Below, piece by piece: positions 1-8,722 of a DNA stretch of 20,021 bases; position 1 is the first letter of the stretch; each line of letters opens with the position of its first letter. The translations under genes and the position numbers were made by a program. The notes under the pieces were generated by a model. It saw only the letters and a list, made by a program, of their open reading frames with translations, was not told the origin of the DNA and did no database searches. Source of the DNA: a virus; IMG/VR virus record IMGVR_UViG_3300031857_012508, positions 1 to 20,021 of that record; one strand, given 5' to 3'.

Positions 1-369
1 CAAGACATGATTGGCAGAGTCAGTGGTGGGATTGTTGCCCCTGCGGCTGCAATGGCAGGAACTTCTACGGCTCCAGCGGCCGCAGCCCCCATTGTCAGCG
101 CAGCTGCGCGGCAGCCGCAGACTGTAGCGATCACGCAGCCTACGCAGCAAGCGGCTCAGATTCAAGCGCCAATGGCACAGCCAGTCATGCAAGTGCCCCA
201 GGTTTCCATGATGCCTGCACAGGGTTCCATGGTTGGCCCCATGTATTCAGATGCTACTGGAAACTTGGCACCTTCCAGCTATCTGGCAGCTGATCCTTAC
301 GACTTCATCAACATCCCTGACATCGTAGAGCCCACATTCATGGGTTACGATTACTTCGCAGGCCCTTGA
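1..369 (+). CDS. Ala/Pro/Gln/Met-rich protein, possibly 5'-partial virion protein
   Basis: The frame is open from the first base of the window (Gln-Asp before the first ATG at position 7), so this may be the end of a longer gene whose start lies to the left. The visible 120 residues begin with Ala-rich sequence, continue through a Pro/Gln/Met-rich stretch with many PQ, QAPMAQP and MMPAQ type segments, and end in a more ordinary acidic/aromatic tail (ADPYDFINIPDIVEP, then MGYDYFAGP). I see no catalytic motif and recognise no family. It lies 14 bases upstream of the 455-aa gene on the same strand, so it belongs to the same virion-protein operon. A linker-like or tail-associated structural role is inference from composition and neighbours only. 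The stop at 367-369 is clear; the true start is not known. Confidence 0.65.
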   Translation, partial: QDMIGRVSGGIVAPAAAMAGTSTAPAAAAPIVSAAARQPQTVAITQPTQQAAQIQAPMAQPVMQVPQVSMMPAQGSMVGPMYSDATGNLAPSSYLAADPYDFINIPDIVEPTFMGYDYFAGP

Positions 370-383
370 GTAGGAGCTGAATC

Positions 384-1751
384 ATGGCAACCATGTACGC
401 GCCTGGAGGCAGGCGATCTGCAGCACCTACATTCTCTCCGCGCACTGCGCTCATGTCATCAGCACTTTATGATGACCAAGTCACACGTGATCTGCTGGAT
501 GCAATGCTGTCTGCTACGCAGCCTGCGGGTGTTGGGCAGAGCCAGTCAAATGTGAATCTTGGAGAATCACTTGGCTCTGGCACGTACATTGACAACGTGT
601 TTGCTGGAGGTGATGGTGGAGGCCCTGGCGGAGATGGTGGCGCATCTGGCGGAGGTACTGGCAGCGTCAGTGATGGACTGGCTGGCATGAGTGCCTTTGG
701 CCAAGGAATGAGCGCGCTTGGCATGATTGGGCAAGATCCTGCAATGGCACAGTTTGGGAATGTGATGGGGCAAATGACTGCTGTTGCAGCTGCTGCAAAT
801 CAGGCAATGTCAGGAAATTTTGGTCAAGCAGCTCTCTCACTGGGGCCTACGGCTTTGAGCGCGCTAGGAGTGCCTGCATCTCTTGTCGGACTTGGCATGA
901 CTGCCATGAATCCTGCCCTTGGGCAAACGGATATGACAGCGCAACTTGGTAAGGCTGCATTAGGCGCCGTGTCTCCTGCAGCTTTGGCAGTACTCTCACT
1001 CGCTGAAATTATGGGACTTGTCAGCGTGAAGGGCATGCTGACTACCGTAGAAAACAAAGACATTAATACTGCCGCGTTTTCACCTGAGGCTGCAGAAGAA
1101 GCTCAAGCACTTGATGCATTTCTGGGGCAGATCGCTGCCACTGACGCTGCAATGGCTGCAGAAGCACAAGCTCAAGCGCAAGCAGAAGAAGGCGCTGCGA
1201 TTGCTGCGGGCTTTGGAGACTCTATGGGAATTTCTACCGCTGACGCTGTTGCAGCTGATGCTGCAGCGGTTGCTGCTGGGTTTGGAGACGCTGGCGGCAA
1301 TAGTGGTGGCGGTGCATCTAGCGCAGGCACTGCTGCAGACGCGGGGGCGGCAGCGGCAGCTTCTGCCAGTGCAGATTCCACAGATGCTGGCCCTGCAGGA
1401 GATGCGGGTGGCGGTGCAGGTGGCGCAAAGATCATCTGCACAGCCATGAACCAAGCCTATGGATTCGGCGCTTTCCGTCAAGTCATCTGGCTGCAATACG
1501 CTGAAAAGCATCTGACCAAAGCTCACGAAGTAGGCTATCACACGCTGTTCCTGCCGTTTGTAGCAGCAGGTTACAAGCACAACAAGTGGTATAGTTCTAC
1601 CATTCGCAAGATTCTCGAACATGGCACACGCCACCGCACTGCTGACCTGCGGGCAGAAATGCGTGGAACCAAGCGAAACAACCTTGGCAGGTTCTACCGC
1701 ACCATCTTTGAGCCGCTGTGCTGGGTTGTTGGCAAGCTGAAAGGGTACTGA
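384..1751 (+). CDS. Gly/Ala-rich virion (internal/ejection) protein with C-terminal conserved domain
   Basis: The protein has 455 residues. The ATG at 384 follows a GGAG Shine-Dalgarno sequence at 373-376. After about 65 ordinary residues there is a Gly-rich linker (roughly 72-98), then a hydrophobic Ala/Gly/Met/Leu region (about 100-220) of membrane-active appearance, then a long Ala/Gly/Asp low-complexity stretch (about 245-348). The last 105 residues form a compact basic domain that starts with an ICTAMN motif and continues YGFGAFR, IWLQYAEKHLTKAHE and GYHTLFLPFV. I know this C-T...GYH type C-terminal domain from many phage structural proteins, but its function is not established to my knowledge. 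The stop is one base before the next start. Position just before a coiled-coil protein and a giant protein suggests an internal or ejection protein; this is inference. Low-complexity repeats make antisense frames open here, but those are not genes. Confidence 0.85.
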   Translation: MATMYAPGGRRSAAPTFSPRTALMSSALYDDQVTRDLLDAMLSATQPAGVGQSQSNVNLGESLGSGTYIDNVFAGGDGGGPGGDGGASGGGTGSVSDGLAGMSAFGQGMSALGMIGQDPAMAQFGNVMGQMTAVAAAANQAMSGNFGQAALSLGPTALSALGVPASLVGLGMTAMNPALGQTDMTAQLGKAALGAVSPAALAVLSLAEIMGLVSVKGMLTTVENKDINTAAFSPEAAEEAQALDAFLGQIAATDAAMAAEAQAQAQAEEGAAIAAGFGDSMGISTADAVAADAAAVAAGFGDAGGNSGGGASSAGTAADAGAAAAASASADSTDAGPAGDAGGGAGGAKIICTAMNQAYGFGAFRQVIWLQYAEKHLTKAHEVGYHTLFLPFVAAGYKHNKWYSSTIRKILEHGTRHRTADLRAEMRGTKRNNLGRFYRTIFEPLCWVVGKLKGY

Positions 1752-1752
1752 C

Positions 1753-3504
1753 ATGGACATCAATGCAATCCTCAAAAGCATCACGGGTACAGCAGATGCT
1801 CGCACGAAAGCAATCGCAGACCAGGCTGCCAGCATGCAGGCAAGCACTGCAGCCCTGCGTGGCATGATGGAAGTCAATGTTCAGGAGGCACAAGCAGTTT
1901 CTGCCACGGCCGGCCAGCTTGCTGCAGAACGTGCGCAGACTGACTACCTGAAGAACAAGGCCATTCAGGAGGCGGCGACCATCTTTGGCATGAATGCGGA
2001 CGAGAACAACTTCATCGTCTCGCAGCGCATGGCAGAGTACGCAACTGCGGAAGACCAGCGCAAGGTTGCACGCGCAGAATTTGACAGCCTGACTGCCGTC
2101 AACCCGCTGCAAAGCCCTGTCAACTTCATTCTTGCCCAGCTGAAACTTCCGCAAGCTGCTGCTCGCAACAATGCACTGGTCGATGCTCGTGACGCTGCGG
2201 CTGCAGACATTGAAACACGCCAACGTTTGGCGGCTGCGCAGAAGCAAGTCACCACGGTGAACACCGCGGATCGTGTGAAGGCGACTGCCCTTGCAGAAGC
2301 TGAGAACACTCGGCGTGCTGCAGAGATTCAAGTCCGTCAAGCACAGATTGAGAACTCTTCCAAGCTGGCAGGCATGGACCTGCAGATGTTCACGCTGAAG
2401 GACAAAGCATTTGATGTGCAGGGCGATCTGTTCAACAAGACGCTGCAAGTTCAGCAATGGCAAATGTCGTATGAATCTATGCAAGCTCAACGGCAAGCTG
2501 CACTGATTGCTGCACAAGAACGTGCAGATCGTCTGAAGGCAGAAGCCAAGAACAAGGTTGAGCAAGATGCACAGATCATGGAACTGAACAATGGCTTTGC
2601 CACTGTGTCCAGGTTCCTTGGGTTGCAGACTCCCATGAACGTGGAAATTTGGAAGAAGCTTCCAGATGCCAAGGTCAAGCAGGCCTGGGTAGAGGCTGCA
2701 CAGACTGGCGTGCTGGGCTCTGATCTGTTGCAGAGTCTGAAGTTCGTCACGCAGGTTGGCAACACGGCTGCACTTGCACAGTCTAACCCTGGGACTGCAC
2801 TTGCAATTCGAGGCTTTACTGAGGCGCTCGGAACTGCTACGTCTGCGGCCGCTGGCAGAAAAGAGAACATTGGCAAGAAGACTGCGGAGTTGGCAAACAT
2901 TGCCACAGAAGACTATGTGAGACTCATCACCAGTTCTGCAAGTGATCCCAATGCCAAGCAGACTTTGACCTCTCCTCAGTTCGACACGCTGTTCAACCCG
3001 TACAAAGCCAATCACAAGGTGTTGATTACGGAGCCGGCGCTTGCAAACAACGCAGTCACAAAAGCGTTGCAAGCTGCAACTGTGGGCAAGCCTGCTACAG
3101 ATGCGCCGAATCTGCCTGCGGAAATGGAGCAGCAAGCACTGCAAAGCATCATCGCTCAAGTTCGTGCTCGCACGCTGGGTGTAGACGATGCAGCACGCCA
3201 GCTCAATGCGTATTATGGTACAGCAGCTCGCAAGAACTTTGAACTGTACCAATACAATCTGCTGGGCCTGCCTGCGCAGTCAAAATATGTGGCACGTATT
3301 GATGTGCCTGGTATGTTTGCAGAGCCAGTCACTGCGGATTTGATGAACTTTGCAAGCACGAAAGCGGCGCTGACAAAGGCTGCACGTAGTGGCGCAGGTA
3401 CGAAGAATCTGGAACTCACGCAAGGCCTTCCGATGGCAGGGCCATTCCTGCTGCCCAAGACTGCCTCAATCCTCCAGAACGTACTGCTCGGTAGGGAAGA
3501 GTAA
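1753..3504 (+). CDS. Coiled-coil internal virion (ejection) protein, 583 aa
   Basis: The product has 583 residues, starting at the ATG at 1753 one base after the upstream TGA, with an AAGGG at 1741-1745 as ribosome-binding site. It is rich in Ala, Gln and Lys and very low in Gly and Pro over its first half. Residues about 155-280 form a long predicted coiled coil (TRQRLAAAQKQ through RADRLKAEAKNKVEQ). The C-terminal half is globular, with segments such as FATVSRFLGL and TEDYVRLITS. No enzyme motif and no signal peptide is visible. In short-tailed phages, helical proteins of this kind are internal core or ejection proteins that leave the capsid with the DNA. The assignment here rests on composition and on its place between the Gly/Ala-rich protein and the giant protein, so it is inference. 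Tight spacing implies co-translation with both neighbours. Confidence 0.85.
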   Translation: MDINAILKSITGTADARTKAIADQAASMQASTAALRGMMEVNVQEAQAVSATAGQLAAERAQTDYLKNKAIQEAATIFGMNADENNFIVSQRMAEYATAEDQRKVARAEFDSLTAVNPLQSPVNFILAQLKLPQAAARNNALVDARDAAAADIETRQRLAAAQKQVTTVNTADRVKATALAEAENTRRAAEIQVRQAQIENSSKLAGMDLQMFTLKDKAFDVQGDLFNKTLQVQQWQMSYESMQAQRQAALIAAQERADRLKAEAKNKVEQDAQIMELNNGFATVSRFLGLQTPMNVEIWKKLPDAKVKQAWVEAAQTGVLGSDLLQSLKFVTQVGNTAALAQSNPGTALAIRGFTEALGTATSAAAGRKENIGKKTAELANIATEDYVRLITSSASDPNAKQTLTSPQFDTLFNPYKANHKVLITEPALANNAVTKALQAATVGKPATDAPNLPAEMEQQALQSIIAQVRARTLGVDDAARQLNAYYGTAARKNFELYQYNLLGLPAQSKYVARIDVPGMFAEPVTADLMNFASTKAALTKAARSGAGTKNLELTQGLPMAGPFLLPKTASILQNVLLGREE

Positions 3505-3521
3505 TTTTTTCTAGCTCACAA

Positions 3522-3541
3522 TTACCCGATGGGGTAAGGAG
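3522..3541 (+). promoter_or_regulatory. Hairpin abutting the Shine-Dalgarno of the giant virion protein gene
   Basis: A perfect 6-bp inverted repeat (TTACCC at 3522-3527, GGGTAA at 3532-3537, 4-base loop) overlaps the first bases of the strong SD sequence TAAGGAG (3535-3541), which lies 5 bases before the ATG at 3547. The hairpin could partly hide the ribosome-binding site and reduce or time translation of the 1701-aa protein. The geometry is visible; the regulatory role is inference. There is no U-run after the hairpin, so it is not a terminator. Confidence 0.4.
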
Positions 3542-3546
3542 ACGTC

Positions 3547-6500
3547 ATGCCTTTTGCTCAACAGCAATTTCATCCTGTATCTCTCGCGTCTGATACCACA
3601 GACTATCAAGCCAATACACTGACGCGCCTCACGCAAGCGGTGTCTCGTGGCTTGCCGGCCGCTGCTGCCAGTGGTGCAATAAGCATCTATAACAGTGTGC
3701 TTGCCAATCCCATTACTGGCCTCAAGGATATTGAGACTGAAAGTTTCCTCCGTAAATATGGTGGCAACGAGATGGGAGACTATTACAAGGACAGTCAGGA
3801 AGCCATTGACACTGTTGGTTTTATTGCCACGGCTCTCGTTCCTGGCAGCTTGGGCATCAAGGGCCTCAATGTTCTCCGCAGTGGCAATGCTGCCGGGAAC
3901 TTTGGTACATTTCTCAGGATGCCCAGCACCCGCAAGAATGAATATCTGAAAGCAGCACTTCAAGAAGTCGCCAAGGATGGCGGAGCAATCAAAGGCATTC
4001 TCTCGTCCACCAACCGCCGCAAACAACTCCAGTGGGAAATTGCAGATCAGACTCTGAATGGTGCAGCCTTTGAGCTGGCAGTAGCTGCGACCATGTTCGA
4101 TAGCCCTATCTTTGACAACTCCAGCTTGTCTGATTTCGGTTGGAACTTTGCTCTAGGTGCTGGCTTGTCTGGCGCGCTGGGAGGCCCCATTGGCTCCATC
4201 GCTGCCAAGGGCATTCTCAAAAACGCAGCCACAGAAGTTCAAGCACAGTTGCGCCTGGCTGACTTGGTTACTGATCCCAGCAAGCTGGGCTTGATGGGAG
4301 GCACAGAAGCTCTGCTCATGGCAGAAAGCATTGCAAAGCTGCCGACCAAGTTTGACAATCTGGAATTCACGTATCGTGAGAACGGCGTGAAGAAGAAGAT
4401 TGAACTGGAAACCGCAGGCGCAATATCTGCTGCCAAGGACTCTGCTGAACGCCTGGGAACGGAAAAGCTGAAGCTCAAGTTCAATGAGATTGCACAAGGC
4501 AATGAGCGTGTGGGTCAGGCGCTGTTTGAAGCGCTTCAGCGAAAGACGATTGCATCCAAAACCGCAGGGGATGCACCCACTGAAACCATTCAACAACTGA
4601 ATGGATACCTCAACATGCTGGCGCGTGTGCGCGCAGTTGATCCTGAGCAGCTGGCACTGGAGCAGCGCAAATTCTATCTCATCATTGATCCGCAAGGATT
4701 GCCCAAGGACAAGAGAAACATTTCCAATCTCTTCTCTCTGAAGCGTGAGAAGGGAACTTCTGGCAAGGAGATCACGAGCAAGCAGCCGTACTATCTCGCC
4801 GACGATGTCATGGCGGAGGATTTGCGGCTGGCCTCATTTGCTGATCTTGCAGAAGACAATCTTTTCAAGGCATTCCAAAATAACCCTGATCTTGATCTGA
4901 TTCAGATTGGTGACGGCTCGTACCGCGTCAATCCAAAGTCTCCCAGGATTCTCAAGTTCAGGGAAGACCCCAACACCACGAAGATGCTCATGGACTTGGA
5001 GAGTTTGCAGTTCTCTCCTGACACTGTGCTGGCATTTGGCGACATCATTCCCGCAGGCAAGCTGCTCACGGCGTCTGATGCAATCTACGCTGGCACGCGA
5101 GCATTCCGGCAAGGTGCAAGTGCTGCAGTCAATATCACTCTGGAACCTCTGCAATCCAGTGCTCGTTACGCATGGGCAGCAGGCCAGAACTTCACAGACT
5201 TGCGGCGCACTGTAGGCTCCACTGTCAACTTGTCTGATCTTCCTGTACTTGACCGCATTGTTGAGCTGCTGGACCAGGGACTCGTGAAGGAAGACACGCT
5301 TCGCACTCTCAAGTTCATTGATGGCGAACGCACTCTGAGCTTTGACGATATCGTCAACTTCCGTTCACTGCCTGAGCAGATGCGTATGGAAGTGCTGGAG
5401 ACTCAGCTGGCTAAGCTGGATGGTCAAGCTGTGCCGGATACCCGCTCACTTGCCATTCACATGAACAGTTCGCGTGAGTGGGTGGAACAAGCGATTGAAT
5501 CTGGTTTTCAGGTCAGCAAGAAAGAGGCGCCTCTGTTCCCCACGAAGCTGGCACTGCAACCACGCACTGTGCAGATGGAATGGGACTTCACGAATCTCAT
5601 CACGAACAAGAACGTGGTGCTTCCTGAAGAAGCCTACAACATGAACATGGGTCCGAATCATCTCTGGACGAAAGAGATGACCAAGGAGTATCAGCGGGAA
5701 ATCCGACTTAAGATCAATGTCACCGCATCCGATATAGCTGTTGGTCCAGACGCTGCTGCACTCATCCCACAGGAATCAGATTTCATCGGCTCCGGAAACA
5801 AGTTTGGAAACAAGCTGAGCATGTCTGCTACCGAGCAGGGCGCTGGTGCTACATTGTTTGGCTCCAGCAATGCAGGTTATGGAGAAGCTGCTCGTCTGTT
5901 CGTGCAAGAAATGGGCAAGAATGTGGCGCTGATTTCTCAGCGTTTCCGTGACGCTGTGATTGACACGCTGGCTCCCAACGTGAATGCGCTGCGGGCCAAT
6001 CCGCGTGCCAGTGCAGAACTTGGCGTACTGACTACTGCGCTTCGCAAGTCAGAGCATCGCTATGTGTTTGACGGTTCCAGCAATCGCATCATTTCTGAAG
6101 AAGCTTCTGCACTCGCATTGAGGCTGGAAGGCGATCTGGATGCTGCACTTTTGCAGCTGGAAGGCAAGAGCAAATCACCTCACAGTTTCACAATTACGTC
6201 CCCAGAAGTGGCAGACTTTTTGCGCACCAGCACGCGAATCAATGCCAAGCGGCAAGATAAGTTCACTACACTTTACAATGCCATGGGCCTTGTGAAGAAG
6301 CCTGTGGATGAGCGTGTGATCTACGTTCCTCCTATCAACACGGTCAAGTATCCATACCATGCCTTTGTCAAGACCAAGGAAAAGGTCGGTGTGGGTTCTA
6401 ACGTGGGCATGATTACTGCTCGCAGCGAAGAGCAGCTTCGTACACTGGCTGCACAAGTCAGCGACGATTATGATGTATTCTTCAAGCAGAACACAGACAA

Positions 6501-8652
6501 TTACTTTAAGGCCAAGGGAGAATACGAATACCAGAACACTCTGAACGAGGCCGCAGTCAGTAGTGATTTGGCCCGTCGCGGAGTTCTGGCAGACTTCTTC
6601 CCTGAGACTCGTCTTGAAAACGTCATGACGGATTGGCTTGAGTGGCATGCCAAGCAGGAAGAGAAGCTGGTACGCAATGCTGCGCAGGTGAAGAATCGTG
6701 AGTTCTTCTCAGAAATGAACTTTTTGTCTGAGCAATATCGCAAGGTGTCTGAGTCTGTCACGCGTGGCATTGGCTCTCAGTTCCGCGCAAAGGTGGCTGA
6801 TCCGTTTGGAGACTTCACCAAGACTGCGCTCAATATCTCCAAGCAACAAGAGTTTCCTCTACTGGATTCTCTCAATGACTTTATCGACAAGGTCAGCTTG
6901 GCGGCTGGTGATGGTATCCAACGGGGCTTCCGAGATGCAAAGAAGGGACTCATCTCCTGGGAAGACGCAAACAAAGTTACGGAACAGTATGGACTTGGCA
7001 GGCCATATACGAATGAAGCCACATATCTCACGGCAAACGAAAGAATGCCACTGAATGTGGTGCGTACGTTTCTTCAGAAGGCCAACATGGCCATCGCTAC
7101 AACCACGCTGCGACTTGACTTTCTCAACTCACTCATCAATATCATTTCTACCCCCATCATGCTGGGAACGGAAATGGCCAGCATTCGTCGTATGATTGCC
7201 ACGGATGATGTGGCGGCTGGCAAGCTCCGTGAACTCATGACTGTCAAGGTACCTGGTAAAGACTACAGTGTGCCATCTACCACGAAGTTGATTGGACAAT
7301 CTGTGGAGAACTTCTTCTCTACAGACAAGCAGCAGCTGCTCACACGGTACGAAAATATTGGAGCCATCAAGAAAGTCAGCCAGCTGTATCATGAAATGCT
7401 GGATGATCTGAGCTTCAATCCTACGATCAATCCCAGCGAGGCACTCAACAAGCTGGAGCGTGGTGTTGAGACTGCTGCGAAGATCACGGGCAATACGTTC
7501 TCAGAAGACTTCACACGCTTTGTGTCTGCCGACGTGATGCGGCAAATGTCTGATCCGCTGGTGCAAGCTGGCAAGATGACGGTTAAGGAGCAGAACGCAT
7601 ATATCTCCACCTTTGTGAATCGGGTGCAGGGAAACTATGTGACCAGTCAGCGGCCCATTGTCTTCCAAGGCACAGTGGGTGCAGCAGTCTCGTTGTTTCA
7701 AACGTATGCGTTCAACGTTCTCCAGCAGCTTCACCGCCATATGGAACGTGGAGACAAGCGCACGCTGGCTATATTTGCAGGCTTGCAGGGTACGATCTTT
7801 GGCTTGAATGGTCTGCCATTCTTTGACGCAGCCAACACGTACATCCTTGGCAAGTACATCGCAAGCAATCCTGAACATAAGGACATGTACAGTGTTCTTC
7901 CATCGTTTAACAAAGAGCTTGGAGACTGGATGCTGTACGGTACGGCGTCTGCTTTCCCGCTGTTCTCTGGATCAAGCCCTGCGCTGTTTACTCGTGGCGA
8001 CATCAATCCTCGTCATATTACTATACTGCCTACTAATATCGTTGATGTTCCAGCTGTCAGTGCTAGCATCAAGCTCGTAGGACAAATCTACGAGTTTGGC
8101 AAGAATGTGTCCAGCGGTGCAGACATGAGTGCTTCCATGCTTCGTGCACTGGAGCATCAAGGGTGGAACAGGCCATTGGCAGGTTTTGCTCAGGTGATGG
8201 CAGGCAGGACGACAACAAGTACGGGCTCACTCATCAGTGCTGCAAACGAGTTTGAGACTACAGCTATGCTGACTTCGCTGCAGGATAGACTCGTGGATTT
8301 CGGCGGAGTCACGAGAATGCTGGGCAGCCGGCCAATGGATGAAGCAGTTGCACTGACTGCGCTCTATCGCGAGAAGCGATATGAGGCAATGGACAAAGCG
8401 CGTATCGAGCGTCTTGGTGAAGTTGTCAAGAGCAAACTCTACGCTGGCGAAGTGCCTACGGATGAGGAATACGAAGAGTTTCTCACTCGTTATGCTCGTA
8501 GCGGTGGACGTGTGGAATCGTTCAATCAAGCGTACATGCGCTGGACAAGAGATGCCAGTGAGAGTGTGGTCAATCAGATGCTGGAAAAGCACAAGAACCC
8601 ATTCAGTATCAAGCTGTTTGAGATTATGGGTGGCGAGCCGTTGCCAGATTGA
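3547..8652 (+). CDS. Giant internal virion / DNA-ejection protein, 1701 aa
   Basis: This is the largest gene of the window, starting at the ATG at 3547 with SD TAAGGAG 5 bases upstream. Hydrophobic, Gly/Ala-rich segments lie near residues 90-110 (IATALVPGSLGIKG) and 197-222 (ALGAGLSGALGGPIG). The middle 900 residues are mixed globular sequence. The C-terminal third has further hydrophobic segments near 1181-1208 (TLRLDFLNSLINI), about 1375-1395 (VSLFQTYAFNVLQQLHRH) and 1405-1432 (AIFAGLQGTIFGLNGLPFF). The FQTY.FN..QQL and GLQ..IFG..G.P..D patterns recur, as I recall, in very large internal proteins of podoviruses. I see no lytic transglycosylase, protease, RNA polymerase or ADP-ribosyltransferase signature. 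Likely role: packed in the virion and ejected to form or line the channel across the host envelope. Family assignment is inference. It ends 29 bases before the terminator that closes the rightward operon. Confidence 0.88.
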   Translation: MPFAQQQFHPVSLASDTTDYQANTLTRLTQAVSRGLPAAAASGAISIYNSVLANPITGLKDIETESFLRKYGGNEMGDYYKDSQEAIDTVGFIATALVPGSLGIKGLNVLRSGNAAGNFGTFLRMPSTRKNEYLKAALQEVAKDGGAIKGILSSTNRRKQLQWEIADQTLNGAAFELAVAATMFDSPIFDNSSLSDFGWNFALGAGLSGALGGPIGSIAAKGILKNAATEVQAQLRLADLVTDPSKLGLMGGTEALLMAESIAKLPTKFDNLEFTYRENGVKKKIELETAGAISAAKDSAERLGTEKLKLKFNEIAQGNERVGQALFEALQRKTIASKTAGDAPTETIQQLNGYLNMLARVRAVDPEQLALEQRKFYLIIDPQGLPKDKRNISNLFSLKREKGTSGKEITSKQPYYLADDVMAEDLRLASFADLAEDNLFKAFQNNPDLDLIQIGDGSYRVNPKSPRILKFREDPNTTKMLMDLESLQFSPDTVLAFGDIIPAGKLLTASDAIYAGTRAFRQGASAAVNITLEPLQSSARYAWAAGQNFTDLRRTVGSTVNLSDLPVLDRIVELLDQGLVKEDTLRTLKFIDGERTLSFDDIVNFRSLPEQMRMEVLETQLAKLDGQAVPDTRSLAIHMNSSREWVEQAIESGFQVSKKEAPLFPTKLALQPRTVQMEWDFTNLITNKNVVLPEEAYNMNMGPNHLWTKEMTKEYQREIRLKINVTASDIAVGPDAAALIPQESDFIGSGNKFGNKLSMSATEQGAGATLFGSSNAGYGEAARLFVQEMGKNVALISQRFRDAVIDTLAPNVNALRANPRASAELGVLTTALRKSEHRYVFDGSSNRIISEEASALALRLEGDLDAALLQLEGKSKSPHSFTITSPEVADFLRTSTRINAKRQDKFTTLYNAMGLVKKPVDERVIYVPPINTVKYPYHAFVKTKEKVGVGSNVGMITARSEEQLRTLAAQVSDDYDVFFKQNTDNYFKAKGEYEYQNTLNEAAVSSDLARRGVLADFFPETRLENVMTDWLEWHAKQEEKLVRNAAQVKNREFFSEMNFLSEQYRKVSESVTRGIGSQFRAKVADPFGDFTKTALNISKQQEFPLLDSLNDFIDKVSLAAGDGIQRGFRDAKKGLISWEDANKVTEQYGLGRPYTNEATYLTANERMPLNVVRTFLQKANMAIATTTLRLDFLNSLINIISTPIMLGTEMASIRRMIATDDVAAGKLRELMTVKVPGKDYSVPSTTKLIGQSVENFFSTDKQQLLTRYENIGAIKKVSQLYHEMLDDLSFNPTINPSEALNKLERGVETAAKITGNTFSEDFTRFVSADVMRQMSDPLVQAGKMTVKEQNAYISTFVNRVQGNYVTSQRPIVFQGTVGAAVSLFQTYAFNVLQQLHRHMERGDKRTLAIFAGLQGTIFGLNGLPFFDAANTYILGKYIASNPEHKDMYSVLPSFNKELGDWMLYGTASAFPLFSGSSPALFTRGDINPRHITILPTNIVDVPAVSASIKLVGQIYEFGKNVSSGADMSASMLRALEHQGWNRPLAGFAQVMAGRTTTSTGSLISAANEFETTAMLTSLQDRLVDFGGVTRMLGSRPMDEAVALTALYREKRYEAMDKARIERLGEVVKSKLYAGEVPTDEEYEEFLTRYARSGGRVESFNQAYMRWTRDASESVVNQMLEKHKNPFSIKLFEIMGGEPLPD

Positions 8653-8680
8653 AAGTTGACAAAACGCAAGGCCAAAGAAA

Positions 8681-8700
8681 AAGCCCCCGAATGGGGGCTT
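8681..8700. terminator. Bidirectional rho-independent terminator between convergent operons
   Basis: A perfect 8-bp stem (AAGCCCCC at 8681-8688, GGGGGCTT at 8693-8700) closes a GAAT tetraloop. On the + strand it is followed by TGTGTTTTG; on the - strand the stem runs into TTTTTCTTT, a better U-tract. It lies between the stop of the 1701-aa gene (8652) and the stop of the convergent MazG-like gene (8723), and can therefore end transcription from both sides. Confidence 0.93.
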
Positions 8701-8722
8701 TGTGTTTTGTGCCGGGAATATC

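Noticed and set aside
1080-1877. 265-codon - strand frame opposite the Gly/Ala-rich gene
   Set aside because: Low-complexity GCN/GGN codons leave antisense frames open. The product is Cys/Ser/Arg-rich without motifs.
1597-3252. Long - strand open frame (551 codons) opposite the coiled-coil protein gene
   Set aside because: It is fully antisense to a gene with clear coding character and a good SD. The predicted protein is rich in Cys, Leu, Arg and Ser, as expected from reading Ala/Gln-rich codons backwards. It has no ribosome-binding site.
8656-8680. TTGACA on the + strand just after the 1701-aa gene
   Set aside because: Any transcript from it would meet the terminator at 8681-8700 within a few bases, there is no -10 box, and no rightward gene follows.
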